A DNA stretch of 32,891 bases from Alicyclobacillus acidiphilus NBRC 100859 (GCF_001544355.1 NZ_BCQI01000034.1:1-32891); one strand, 5' to 3'. Positions 1 to 7,324 are shown, numbered from the stretch's first letter. Notes: generated by a model from the sequence alone, not told the origin. A program made the numbers and translations.

Positions 1-4
1 CTCA

Positions 5-62
5 GAGACGCTTATTTTCCCCATTTTGTCTGTTTTTGTTCGAATAAGCGGCCCACGGCCGC
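5..62 (+). repeat. 58-bp direct repeat, copy 1 (partner at 362-419)
   Basis: Bases 5-62 match 362-419 exactly by eye, an offset of 357 bp. The repeat starts inside one palindrome (the GAGACGCTT arm), crosses a T-rich spacer and ends inside a second palindrome (AATAAGCGGCC-CAC-GGCCGC). The duplicated unit therefore includes the sequence between two palindromes, not just a palindrome. Confidence 0.9.
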
Positions 63-361
63 CTATTCGTCCCGCTCCATTCGATCTGCTCCATGTGCGG
101 CGAGTCGGAAGCCGCGCGAGGTGACAAAGTGGCATCGGGACGGCATGGGCAGGCGCGATCGGGCGGATCGCGGGGGCGGCCCGGGTCGTGGGCGGCTCGC
201 AGTGTGGCGTGTGGCGTGTGGTGTGTGACGCGGCAAATAAGCAGCCGTGGGCCGCTTATTTGTGTCGAATCGTCTGATCTGCGATGGACAAGCGGCCCAG
301 GGCCGCTTAAATCGCTCCCAAGGGCCACGCTCCACCCGATTTCGGAGAAATAAGCGTCTCT

Positions 362-419
362 GAGACGCTTATTTTCCCCATTTTGTCTGTTTTTGTTCGA
401 ATAAGCGGCCCACGGCCGC
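362..419 (+). repeat. 58-bp direct repeat, copy 2 (partner at 5-62)
   Basis: Second copy of the 58-bp unit. The first difference after it is T at 420 against C at 63, in the 3' arm of the palindrome. It leads directly into the short tandem repeats at 424-526. Confidence 0.9.
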
Positions 420-423
420 TTAT

Positions 424-526
424 CCGCCGCTCTTATCCGCCGCTCTTATCCGCCGCACCATCCGCCCCACACCATTCGCCGCGCACCATTCGCCCCACAC
501 CATTCGCCCCACACCATTCGCCGCAC
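424..526 (+). repeat. Short tandem repeats (13-bp and 14-bp units)
   Basis: A 13-bp unit (CCGCCGCTCTTAT-like) is repeated between about 424 and 456. Five 14-bp units of the form ACCATTCGCCCCAC follow at 457-470, 471-484, 485-498, 499-512 and 513-526, with small changes. They lie just downstream of the ABC-F stop codon. No coding role is supported. Confidence 0.85.
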
Positions 527-551
527 ACTCCATCCCGCAGCCCTCAGCGGC

Positions 552-2636
552 TCATCCGTCCAGTTCGGCTTGTAACCGCTCCAAGGCCATGGCCGCCTCT
601 TCCCAATTTTGCAGAGCTTCCTCCTGCGCGGTGTGCAGTTGTTCCAATTCCTTCTCCAGCGCGTAAATGCGCTCGACGTCCTGGGCTTGCGCGGCATCGC
701 TGAGGGCTTGGGCCGTTTCGGCTATCTGGGTTTCGATCTCGGCGGATCGGGTCTCCCATGTTTCGACTGTCGCTTCGAGTTTGCGAAGCTCACTGGAGCG
801 GATCCGGCGCCGCCCGCTTGTTGCGGATGCCTCGCTGGGACCGGCGGTTGGTGGATTGCCGATGGGGGTCTGGCCCGCAAGACCAGTTGACTCACCCGCA
901 GCCCCGGCCGTCGGGGCCGCTCGCCTTGTGGGCTGCCTGCTGGGCTGGCTCTGTCTACCGCGAGCCGCCTCTTCGTCGCTGCCTTCGCCGACCTCGTCCT
1001 CGATATTCGCCATGCGCTCGTTTTCCGCGACTTTGTCGCGGTAGTCGGAGTAGTTGCCGATGTACCAGTCGAGGCCATCTTCGTTCAGGACGGCGACGTG
1101 TGTGGCGATCGCGTCGATAAAATAGCGATCGTGCGAGATAAAGAGCAGGGTTCCTTCGTAGCCGCGCAGTGCCCGTTCGAGCGATTCCTTGGAGGGAATG
1201 TCGAGGTGGTTGGTCGGCTCGTCCATAAAAAGCGTGTTCGCCCGCTGCAGCATGAGACGGCACAGGTTCAGGCGGCTGCGTTCGCCGCCGCTGAGACCGG
1301 CGACAGGTTTGTCGACGTCCTCGCCGCGAAAGAGAAATTGGGCGAGTGCGCTGCGAACCGTTGTCCGATCCAGGCGGGGATATTCGTCCCAGACTTGAGC
1401 GAGGACCGTTTTTGATTCGTCGAGATCGGACTGCTCCTGGTCGTAGTAGCCAATTTGGACGTGTTGTCCGAACTCAATCGTGCCAGCGAGCGCGGGAAGT
1501 TGGCCGAGCAAAGTCTTGAGCAGGGTACTTTTGCCGATCCCGTTGGGGCCCAGGATGGCCAGGCGCATTCCGCGTTCGAGGCGGAACGAGATGTGGGAGG
1601 CCAACCGTTTGGTGCCGTAGCCGACGGCGAGATCGCGCACCTGCAGCACGTCTCGGCCCGATGGCCGAGTGGGTTCAAACTGCACATGCACTTGGGCCGA
1701 GTCTCCGAGCGGCCGTTCGATGCGTTCCATGCGCTCCAGCATATTGCGCCGACTCTGGGCGCGTTTGGTCGTCGACGCCCGCGCCAAGTTCTTTGCCACA
1801 AACTCTTCGAGTTTCGCAATTTCCTCCTGTTGCTGGGCGTACTTTTTCGCCTGCTGAATCCGATCCATCATCTTTCTATCGATATAGGCAGCGTAATTGC
1901 CGGGGTAGTGGCGGGTGATCCCGCGTTCGAGTTCCACGGTCTGGTTCGTGATTTCGTCTAGAAAATAACGATCGTGGGAGACCACGAGGATGCTGCCGCT
2001 GTAGCCTTTCAGGAACGACTCCAACCAGGTGAGCGTCTCCGTGTCCAGATAGTTTGTGGGTTCATCCAACACGAGCAGTGTTGGTTTCGCAGCCAGCAGG
2101 CGGGCCAAAGACAGCCGGGTCTTTTGGCCGCCGCTCAACGACGACACTTGCTGTCCATGCATGGCGACAGGGAACTGCAGGCCTGAGAGGACCCGCCGAA
2201 TGTCGGTCTGCCAAGCGTAGCCGCCGGCATCCTCGAACGCTCTGGACAACTTGTCGTACGCGGTGCTGACCTCTTCGAACTTGATTGGATTTTCATATAT
2301 TTCTGGCGACGCCATCTGCGCTTCCAGTTTGCGCAGCCGAGCTTCCATGTCGCGCAATTCGCGCTGAGCTTCGGCGACGAATTCATAGACAGTCAGATGA
2401 TCGTCGACGTCGACGAATTGCGACACATAGCCGATGGTGACGTCCTCGCGCTTCGTGATGAGACCATCGTCCGCTGCCTCTTCGCCTGTGATGATGCGGA
2501 TGAGCGTCGATTTGCCAGCTCCGTTTCCGCCGACCAACCCCACCTTGTCGCCGTCGCGGACGATAAGGGACGCGTCGTACAGGACATCAACGGTGTCGTA
2601 ACTCTTTTTGATATGGCTTGCCTGTAAAACAATCAT
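552..2636 (-). CDS. ABC-F family ATP-binding protein (YdiF/Uup-like)
   Basis: Soluble ABC-F protein of 694 aa with two fused nucleotide-binding domains and no membrane segment; family members act on the ribosome. Domain 1 has Walker A GGNGAGKST (36-44), signature LSGGQ (167-171) and Walker B ending DEPTNYLD (191-198). A charged helical linker spans about 240-320. Domain 2 has GPNGIGKST (363-371), LSGGE (448-452) and DEPTNHLD (472-479). A low-complexity Ser/Pro/Ala stretch (about 550-608) leads to a C-terminal coiled coil (613-692), as in Uup/YdiF types. The chosen ATG follows an AAAGGGG site; a longer frame to 2708 lacks one. It is transcribed divergently from the PAP2 gene, 64 bp away. B. 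subtilis ydiF also lies near groESL. Whether it is a housekeeping translation factor or an antibiotic-resistance type cannot be told; the extension favours housekeeping. Confidence 0.95.
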   Translation of the reverse strand: MIVLQASHIKKSYDTVDVLYDASLIVRDGDKVGLVGGNGAGKSTLIRIITGEEAADDGLITKREDVTIGYVSQFVDVDDHLTVYEFVAEAQRELRDMEARLRKLEAQMASPEIYENPIKFEEVSTAYDKLSRAFEDAGGYAWQTDIRRVLSGLQFPVAMHGQQVSSLSGGQKTRLSLARLLAAKPTLLVLDEPTNYLDTETLTWLESFLKGYSGSILVVSHDRYFLDEITNQTVELERGITRHYPGNYAAYIDRKMMDRIQQAKKYAQQQEEIAKLEEFVAKNLARASTTKRAQSRRNMLERMERIERPLGDSAQVHVQFEPTRPSGRDVLQVRDLAVGYGTKRLASHISFRLERGMRLAILGPNGIGKSTLLKTLLGQLPALAGTIEFGQHVQIGYYDQEQSDLDESKTVLAQVWDEYPRLDRTTVRSALAQFLFRGEDVDKPVAGLSGGERSRLNLCRLMLQRANTLFMDEPTNHLDIPSKESLERALRGYEGTLLFISHDRYFIDAIATHVAVLNEDGLDWYIGNYSDYRDKVAENERMANIEDEVGEGSDEEAARGRQSQPSRQPTRRAAPTAGAAGESTGLAGQTPIGNPPTAGPSEASATSGRRRIRSSELRKLEATVETWETRSAEIETQIAETAQALSDAAQAQDVERIYALEKELEQLHTAQEEALQNWEEAAMALERLQAELDG

Positions 2637-2700
2637 ATGCGATCCCCTTTGTCCATACACTCTAGCAACGCCTCTGACATTTCCACAAGGAGGACTTGCG

Positions 2701-3612
2701 ATGTCCATTCCGTCGTTTCCGTTGCCAAATGGTTTTGGTTGGCAATATCACTTTATCCTATGGATTCAATCATTTCACACGCCACTGTTGGATAAACTAG
2801 CGACTTGGCTGTCCTGGTTAGGCACTGAGTCTGCCTATTTGATTGTACTGCCCATTCTCTTCCTCGCAGTCAATCGAACGCTCGGCATGAGATTGGCTTA
2901 TGTGTTCGTCACCAGCATGTTCGTCAATGCCTGGTTGAAGGACGCGCTCCAAATTGCTCGACCCATCGGGGTTCCAGGTATTCGTTCTGGTTATATCAGT
3001 TCCGCAACCGGTTTGTCGATGCCAAGCGGCCATGCGCAAGGCACGATGACCTTCTTCGCAGGTATATCCAAATGGACCAAGCGCAGGTTCGTGATGTGGC
3101 TTGGGATTGTGCTGGTCGCGGGCATTGGCCTTTCACGAATCTATCTCGGTCTGCATTGGCCGCTCGACGTGTTGGTTGGATGGGGTGTCGGGCTGGTTAT
3201 CGGTGTCGCGGGCTGGCAGATCGGGCGATGGTGGTCATACAGGCAAGTTCCTTTTGCTTACGCCGTGGCGTTCGCCGTCCTCTTTCCGGGCCTGCTGTTG
3301 ACCGTGGACCATCAGGGGGCCGCGGGGCAATACGCCTTGTTCTTGCTGGTCATGGGCTTGGGGAGCGTCTTTGAGCGTCGCTATCTGAACACGCGGATCG
3401 ACGGTGTGTTTTGGAAGCGGATCTGCGTGGCCGTGATCGCGCTGGGTGGGATCGTTGCGATACAATTAGGACTAAAGGTGAAATTGGAAGACGTGCCGTG
3501 GCTCTGGATCCGCGACGGACTGATTGCGCTGTGGGCCACCTTCGGCGCACCGTGGGTATTTTTGAAGCTCGATCTCTATCGAAGAGAGGAAACAGAACCG
3601 TTTGGCAGTTGA
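2701..3612 (+). CDS. PAP2-family membrane phosphatase
   Basis: Integral membrane phosphatase of 303 aa in the type 2 phosphatidic acid phosphatase superfamily, which hydrolyses lipid phosphates or pyrophosphates at the membrane face. All three catalytic motifs are intact: K80-x6-R87-P88, PSGH at 108-111, and S145-R146-x5-H152-x3-D156. Several hydrophobic segments surround and follow them, and the C-terminal membrane part (about 165-290) is longer than in minimal PAP2 proteins. The ATG at 2701 follows AAGGAGG. It is the first gene of the overlapping operon that ends with mobB; its stop overlaps the next start. The substrate could be undecaprenyl pyrophosphate or phosphatidylglycerol phosphate; the sequence does not decide. 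Confidence 0.93.
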   Translation: MSIPSFPLPNGFGWQYHFILWIQSFHTPLLDKLATWLSWLGTESAYLIVLPILFLAVNRTLGMRLAYVFVTSMFVNAWLKDALQIARPIGVPGIRSGYISSATGLSMPSGHAQGTMTFFAGISKWTKRRFVMWLGIVLVAGIGLSRIYLGLHWPLDVLVGWGVGLVIGVAGWQIGRWWSYRQVPFAYAVAFAVLFPGLLLTVDHQGAAGQYALFLLVMGLGSVFERRYLNTRIDGVFWKRICVAVIALGGIVAIQLGLKVKLEDVPWLWIRDGLIALWATFGAPWVFLKLDLYRREETEPFGS

Positions 3613-4210
3613 CAAGACCCAATTGCGAGATCACTTTCGACAAGTTAGGATGAAACTCATAGAAACGGAGCGGCACGAGCGGACGCGGCGGATCGAAAGG
3701 GCTGCGTTTGCATGGCTCGCCGCCCATCTGCGCGAACAGGCCAGGGAGCCTGGGCGTGATCGGATCGTGGCAGGACTGTACGCTCCGATGCCTGGAGAAG
3801 TCGATTTGCTTGGATTCGCGGCACGCCTTCGCGATGAAGGGGTGGCGATTGCGTTTCCGAGAATCCTTCCGGGGCGGCAGATGGTGTTTTGCCTCGTCGA
3901 TCGGTACGAGTCGATGCTCCCCGGGCCGTATGGTATCCTGGCGCCGACGGACGAACATCCTGTGCTGCCAAAACAAGCGATTTCGGCGATCTTTGTCCCG
4001 GGACTGGCGTTTACGCGAGCCGGCGTCCGACTCGGGTATGGCGGTGGTTACTACGATCGGTATTTTGCTGGCATCGGCGAACCGCCGTGGCGCATCGGGG
4101 TCTGTTATGAAGATCAAGTCGCAAACGAATTGCCGGAGTCGCCGCACGACGTCCGCATGCACTGGCTGTTGACGGATGGAGGGATGGTTCGCTGTCAAAC
4201 ACGTGTCTGA
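3602..4210 (+). CDS. 5-formyltetrahydrofolate cyclo-ligase (methenyl-THF synthetase)
   Basis: Cytosolic enzyme of 202 aa that uses ATP to convert 5-formyl-THF to 5,10-methenyl-THF, returning folate to the one-carbon pool that purine synthesis draws on. The family signature GVRLGYGGGYYDR is present in the last third. The N-terminus has the usual basic helix (KTQLRDHFRQVR), and the length is normal for the family. The start is TTG, overlapping the last 11 bases of the PAP2 gene, with AGAGGA about 12 bases upstream; no better start is in frame. It is the second gene in the 2701-6591 operon. Confidence 0.94.
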   Translation: MAVDKTQLRDHFRQVRMKLIETERHERTRRIERAAFAWLAAHLREQAREPGRDRIVAGLYAPMPGEVDLLGFAARLRDEGVAIAFPRILPGRQMVFCLVDRYESMLPGPYGILAPTDEHPVLPKQAISAIFVPGLAFTRAGVRLGYGGGYYDRYFAGIGEPPWRIGVCYEDQVANELPESPHDVRMHWLLTDGGMVRCQTRV

Positions 4211-4845
4211 CAATCGTTCTCGCCGGTGGCCAAAGTCGCCGGATGGCCGAACTGGGTGACAAACTCCTGCTGCCGAGAGACGGCTCTGGACAGCCAATCC
4301 TCGCGCACGTCGCACGAGAGGCCGCAGGTACCGGAGCGGAAGTGGTGATTGCGTACGGGCGTGAGGAGGTTCGCCAAGCCGTCGCGCCGTTTGTTCCATC
4401 GCAAACGAGATGGCTGAAAGACGTCGTTGCCTGGCAAGGCCCTCTCGTCGCAATTGCCAATGTCTTTCGACAATTTGAGGAAATGTCCGCAGACGCGGAG
4501 GATGTCGCGGAATGCTTCCATGTTGTCGCGGGTGATCTGCCGGGGTTGCAGTCGGCGATGCTTCGCCGACTGTCCCATCGATTGCGATCCGGATCGTCGG
4601 ACGTCGCGGCGTACGTTCGCGACGGGCGGCTGCAACCGCTGATTGCGGCCTACCGCTGGCACGTTGGACGACGTTTCATCGATGCGGTAGAGCGGGGAGA
4701 GACGCGGATTTTGCGCGTCCTGGACGACGTTGCCGTCGATCCTGTGGCGGTATCGGCGGCCGAGGCGTGGCGTCTGGAACCGGTCCACACGCCAATCGAC
4801 TACCGAAATTGGGAGATAAGGAGGAGCGCGCGTGAAACGCCTTGA
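4192..4845 (+). CDS. mobA: MobA-like molybdenum cofactor nucleotidyltransferase, probable CTG start
   Basis: NTP-transferase of 217 aa that would attach GMP (or CMP, as in MocA) to molybdopterin. The fingerprint LAGGQSRRM lies at 10-18 with the usual DK slightly displaced (GDKLLL, 22-27). A GDLP motif at about 114-117 matches the metal-binding DMP-type motif, and a HTPxD-like C-terminal motif is present. The first ATG in frame is 4243, inside this fingerprint; starting there would remove the nucleotide-binding loop. Upstream there is no in-frame ATG, GTG or TTG, but a CTG at 4192 sits 8 bases after GGAGGG (4178-4183). I therefore call a CTG start. The gene overlaps the end of the cyclo-ligase gene and the start of the MoeA-like gene. 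Assignment to MobA rather than MocA is moderate. Confidence 0.8.
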   Translation: MSNTCLTIVLAGGQSRRMAELGDKLLLPRDGSGQPILAHVAREAAGTGAEVVIAYGREEVRQAVAPFVPSQTRWLKDVVAWQGPLVAIANVFRQFEEMSADAEDVAECFHVVAGDLPGLQSAMLRRLSHRLRSGSSDVAAYVRDGRLQPLIAAYRWHVGRRFIDAVERGETRILRVLDDVAVDPVAVSAAEAWRLEPVHTPIDYRNWEIRRSARETP

Positions 4846-5827
4846 GGTTCGGGTGGAGGATGCAATCGGGCTTCAACTGGCACACGATATGACCAGAATC
4901 GTTCCTGGTTCGTTCAAAGGTGCCCAGTTCAAGCGAGGCCATGTGATTCGCGAAGAGGACATTCAGACGCTGCTGGACATGGGGAAGCGCCACATCTACG
5001 TCCTGGAATTGGATGACGGCGAACTTCACGAAGACGACGCTGCGCAAATCATGGCCAAAGCCATAGCCGGCCCCGGCGTCACACTCTCGGATGTCGAGGA
5101 AGGCAAAGTGGTACTGAAAGCCAAGACGGACGGCATGCTGTGGGTTGACGCGCGGCGGGTGACCGCGATGAATGGCATTGACGAGATCGCCATCTCCACA
5201 CGGCGGCCGTTTGCCCACGTGAAGGCCGGCACGAGCGTCGCTTCCGTCAGGCCGATTCCGCTCGTGATCTCCCGGCACAAGGTGACGGCCATCGAGGTCC
5301 TGGCCCAACGCGCGCCATCCGGGAAGCCGCTCGTCGACGTGCTGCCGTACGAGCCGCAAAAGGTCGGTCTCGTCACGACAGGCAGCGAAGTGTTGACAGG
5401 GCGGGTGACGGATCGGTTTGGCCCAGTTTTGCGGGAAAAACTCGCGGTATACGGCATTGAGGATTTCGATCAGGTTTTGGTCGGCGACGAACAAGCCGAA
5501 ATCGAGCGGGAAATCGTCCGCTTTTGCGACAACGGCGCCACGCTGGTGCTCGTTTCGGGCGGCATGTCGGTCGATCCCGACGATCGTTCGCCAAGCGCCA
5601 TCCGCGCCGTCGCCACCGAGGTCGTTTCCCACGGCACACCGATGATTCCCGGCTCCATGCTGATGTTGGCGTATCGCGACAATACCGCCATCTTCGGCCT
5701 GCCCGGCGCTGTCATTCACGATCCCGTCACGTCGTTCGATCTCCTGCTGCCCCGCGTGCTCGCAGGCGTTCGCGTGCGCAAGAAGGATATTGCCGCACTT
5801 GGCGTCGGCGGTTGGCTGAACGAATGA
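4832..5827 (+). CDS. MoeA-like molybdopterin-binding protein
   Basis: Protein of 331 aa with a MoCF-biosynthesis (MoaB/MogA/MoeA fold) domain in its second half. Seen there: VGLVTTGSEVLTG near 178, a VSGGMSVDPDD motif corresponding to the family TGGxSxGxxD loop, and GLPGAVIHDP corresponding to the MoeA GLPGNP loop. The N-terminal half differs from full-length MoeA, and the protein is shorter than the roughly 400 aa of true MoeA. It is better called a molybdopterin-binding or MoeA-like protein; insertion of molybdate is possible but not shown. GTG start with AAGGAGG at 4818-4824; its first 14 bases overlap mobA, and its stop overlaps the mobB start (ATGA). Confidence 0.85.
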   Translation: MKRLEVRVEDAIGLQLAHDMTRIVPGSFKGAQFKRGHVIREEDIQTLLDMGKRHIYVLELDDGELHEDDAAQIMAKAIAGPGVTLSDVEEGKVVLKAKTDGMLWVDARRVTAMNGIDEIAISTRRPFAHVKAGTSVASVRPIPLVISRHKVTAIEVLAQRAPSGKPLVDVLPYEPQKVGLVTTGSEVLTGRVTDRFGPVLREKLAVYGIEDFDQVLVGDEQAEIEREIVRFCDNGATLVLVSGGMSVDPDDRSPSAIRAVATEVVSHGTPMIPGSMLMLAYRDNTAIFGLPGAVIHDPVTSFDLLLPRVLAGVRVRKKDIAALGVGGWLNE

Positions 5828-6591
5828 CGCGGGATGGAGCGGGAACGGGGCCCGGTGCGGGAAAGGAAGCGGGAGCCGGTACGGGAGCGCCTGCGCGCGG
5901 CGGCCGAGACGGAAGCGACGGCCGCATGGAAGGCCCGCGGGTGATTGGCATCATTGGCTACCAGGATGCCGGGAAGACGACGGTGGCCGAGGCCCTCATT
6001 CGCATGGCTTCCGCGCGGGGGCTGCGCGTGGCGTTGATCAAGCACGACGGGCATGCGGACGACGGGCGCACGCCCTCCTGGGAGAAGCCGGGATCGGATA
6101 CGGAGCGAGCCGCGGCAGCGGGCGCGCGGTGGACGATGATCGCCAGCCGCGGCGGCTGGCTGTTGCACGATTGGACGGCGTCTGAGCAAGATGCCGAGCA
6201 GTGGCTCGGCGTGTTGCGTCGATCCGTGGGGCATGCGTGGGCCGAGATCGACCTGATTGTCGTGGAAGGCGCGAAACGGAGCCCCTTCCCGAAGGTGGCC
6301 GTGGTGCGCAATGACGCCGAATGGACCCGCTTGGCAGCCGCCTCGCGCGGCGTGGTGGCGATCGTGACGAGTGAAGACACCCGCGATTGCAGCGGATCCG
6401 GCGGGCGGCAGGCAGTCGGTGAGCGGCAGGCAGTCGGCGAGCGGCAGGCAGTCGGTGAGCGGCAGGCAGTCGGTGAGCGGCAGGCAGTCGGTGAGCGGCA
6501 GGCAGTCGGCGTGCCTGTGTTGCGGCCCCACGAGGTCCAGGAACTGCTGAATCTCGTTCTTGCCTCGGCTGTCACCGTGGTAAGAGATTGA
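5824..6591 (+). CDS. mobB: MobB, molybdopterin-guanine dinucleotide biosynthesis adaptor
   Basis: P-loop GTP-binding protein of 255 aa that assists MobA. Walker A GYQDAGKTT (45-53) is followed by the family's IKHDGH motif and by DLIVVEGAKRSPFPKV. The ATG at 5824 overlaps the upstream stop as ATGA and gives a Gly/Ala-rich N-terminal tail of about 34 residues. An alternative ATG at 5926 would give a more usual 221-aa protein, though with a weak ribosome site. Oddity: residues 195-230 are six in-frame copies of the hexapeptide RQAVGE (the last ends in V), from an 18-bp tandem repeat just before the C-terminal helix. The repeat preserves the frame, so the gene appears intact. Confidence 0.9.
   Translation: MTRDGAGTGPGAGKEAGAGTGAPARGGRDGSDGRMEGPRVIGIIGYQDAGKTTVAEALIRMASARGLRVALIKHDGHADDGRTPSWEKPGSDTERAAAAGARWTMIASRGGWLLHDWTASEQDAEQWLGVLRRSVGHAWAEIDLIVVEGAKRSPFPKVAVVRNDAEWTRLAAASRGVVAIVTSEDTRDCSGSGGRQAVGERQAVGERQAVGERQAVGERQAVGERQAVGVPVLRPHEVQELLNLVLASAVTVVRD
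6406..6513 (+). repeat. Six 18-bp tandem repeats inside mobB
   Basis: Units start at 6406, 6424, 6442, 6460, 6478 and 6496 with consensus CGGCAGGCAGTCGGTGAG. Units 2 and 6 have C for T at position 15; unit 6 ends GTG instead of GAG. Near identity at the DNA level, including third positions, points to recent slippage expansion. It encodes RQAVGE repeats. Confidence 0.97.
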
Positions 6592-6602
6592 CGTTCGCGA
6601 TC

Positions 6603-6848
6603 GACTCCGCCGTCTTGGAGGCTTTCCATCGGCTCGCGGCTAGATAAGCGGCTCAAGCAGGCTTATTTGCGTCGAATGGGCGGACTTGAGGAAAATAAGC
6701 GGCCAAGGAACGCTTATTCGCCCTGAAAGGTCCGGAACGGACCGGTTCCAAGCCAAATAAGCGGCCGAGGGCCGCTTATTTCGCCGCGGATGTTTGGATT
6801 CGACACATTTAAGCGGCCGAGGGCCGCTTATTTCGCCACCTTCGATCC
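6603..6848 (+). repeat. 246-bp direct repeat, copy 1
   Basis: Begins GACTCCGCCGTCTTGG and ends CCTTCGATCC. It matches 6885-7130 at an offset of 282 bp with about three substitutions seen by eye (near 6619, 6756 and the second copy's last palindrome). It contains four palindromes of the local family and a GGTCCGGAACGGACC inverted motif. Confidence 0.93.
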
Positions 6849-6884
6849 GTCGTCGTGGCTCTACGACCTGGACTTCGCCACTGG

Positions 6885-7130
6885 GACTCCGCCGTCTTGG
6901 GGGCTTTCCATCGGCTCGCGGCTAGATAAGCGGCTCAAGCAGGCTTATTTGCGTCGAATGGGCGGACTTGAGGAAAATAAGCGGCCAAGGAACGCTTATT
7001 CGCCCTGAAAGGTCCGGAACGGACCGGTTCCAAGCCAGATAAGCGGCCGAGGGCCGCTTATTTCGCCGCGGATGTTTGGATTCGACACATTTAAGCGGCT
7101 GAGGGCCGCTTATTTCGCCACCTTCGATCC
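6885..7130 (+). repeat. 246-bp direct repeat, copy 2
   Basis: Second copy, separated from the first by 36 bp of unrelated sequence (6849-6884). The near identity of non-coding DNA implies a recent duplication or ongoing conversion. Confidence 0.93.
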
Positions 7131-7219
7131 TCCGTCGCCTTCGATCCGCCACCTTGGCCCCACACCTCCCCCGGCCACCCCACGCGAACTCTAAAGTTGA
7201 AAATCTTTTCTACAACGTG

Positions 7220-7248
7220 TTGCACTCTTTGAATCGAGAGATTATTAT
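7220..7248 (+). promoter_or_regulatory. Sigma-A promoter of groESL
   Basis: -35 TTGCAC at 7220-7225, 17-bp spacer, -10 TATTAT at 7243-7248. Initiation would fall near 7255, so the CIRCE operator lies in the start of the transcript. Confidence 0.85.
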
Positions 7249-7259
7249 AGACCTTGGTG

Positions 7260-7286
7260 TTAGCACTCGTTGACGTTGAGTGCTAA
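7260..7286 (+). promoter_or_regulatory. CIRCE operator (HrcA binding site)
   Basis: Perfect match to the family consensus: TTAGCACTC (7260-7268), 9-bp spacer, GAGTGCTAA (7278-7286). It implies heat-inducible control by HrcA, whose gene is not in this window. Confidence 0.98.
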
Positions 7287-7324
7287 CAAATGAAGAATTT
7301 CAAACCATCAGGGAGGTTGTTCAC

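Larger units (their letters stand above)
1..426. repeat. Intergenic palindromic repeat cluster 1
   Basis: No gene is supported here. The stretch holds several copies of a GC-rich palindrome with AT-rich ends (AAATAAGCGGCC, 3-nt loop, GGCCGCTTATTT). Copies lie at 41-69 (one arm mismatch), 234-262 (one mismatch), 290-308 (short form) and 400-424. A variant with different stem bases (AAATAAGCGTCTC / GAGACGCTTATTT, 1-nt loop) lies at 348-374, and half of it appears at the left edge. The block sits beyond the 3' end of the minus-strand ABC-F gene. The A-rich 5' and T-rich 3' flanks would let a copy act as a terminator on either strand, but that role is inference. Confidence 0.85.
6592..7200. repeat. 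Intergenic palindromic repeat cluster 2
   Basis: No gene is supported between mobB and the groES promoter. Eight palindromes of the same family as 1-426 occur, four per copy of a direct duplication. Type a lies at 6644-6666 and 6926-6948 (only ATAAGC/GCTTAT arms pair). Type b lies at 6694-6718 and 6976-7000 (AATAAGCG/CGCTTATT). Type c is the full AAATAAGCGGCC-GAG-GGCCGCTTATTT, at 6755-6781 and, with one A-to-G change near the 5' end, at 7037-7063. Type d lies at 6811-6829 and 7093-7111 (AAGCGGCC/GGCCGCTT; the second copy has one C-to-T change). Several are flanked by a TCGAAT motif. Some may terminate the mobB transcript. Confidence 0.9.

Noticed and set aside
1-426. CRISPR array
   Set aside because: Repeats are palindromes at irregular intervals with no constant-length spacers and no cas genes in the window.
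6790-7008. 72-aa open frame in the palindrome block
   Set aside because: It is a translation of the repeated DNA, with no ribosome site.
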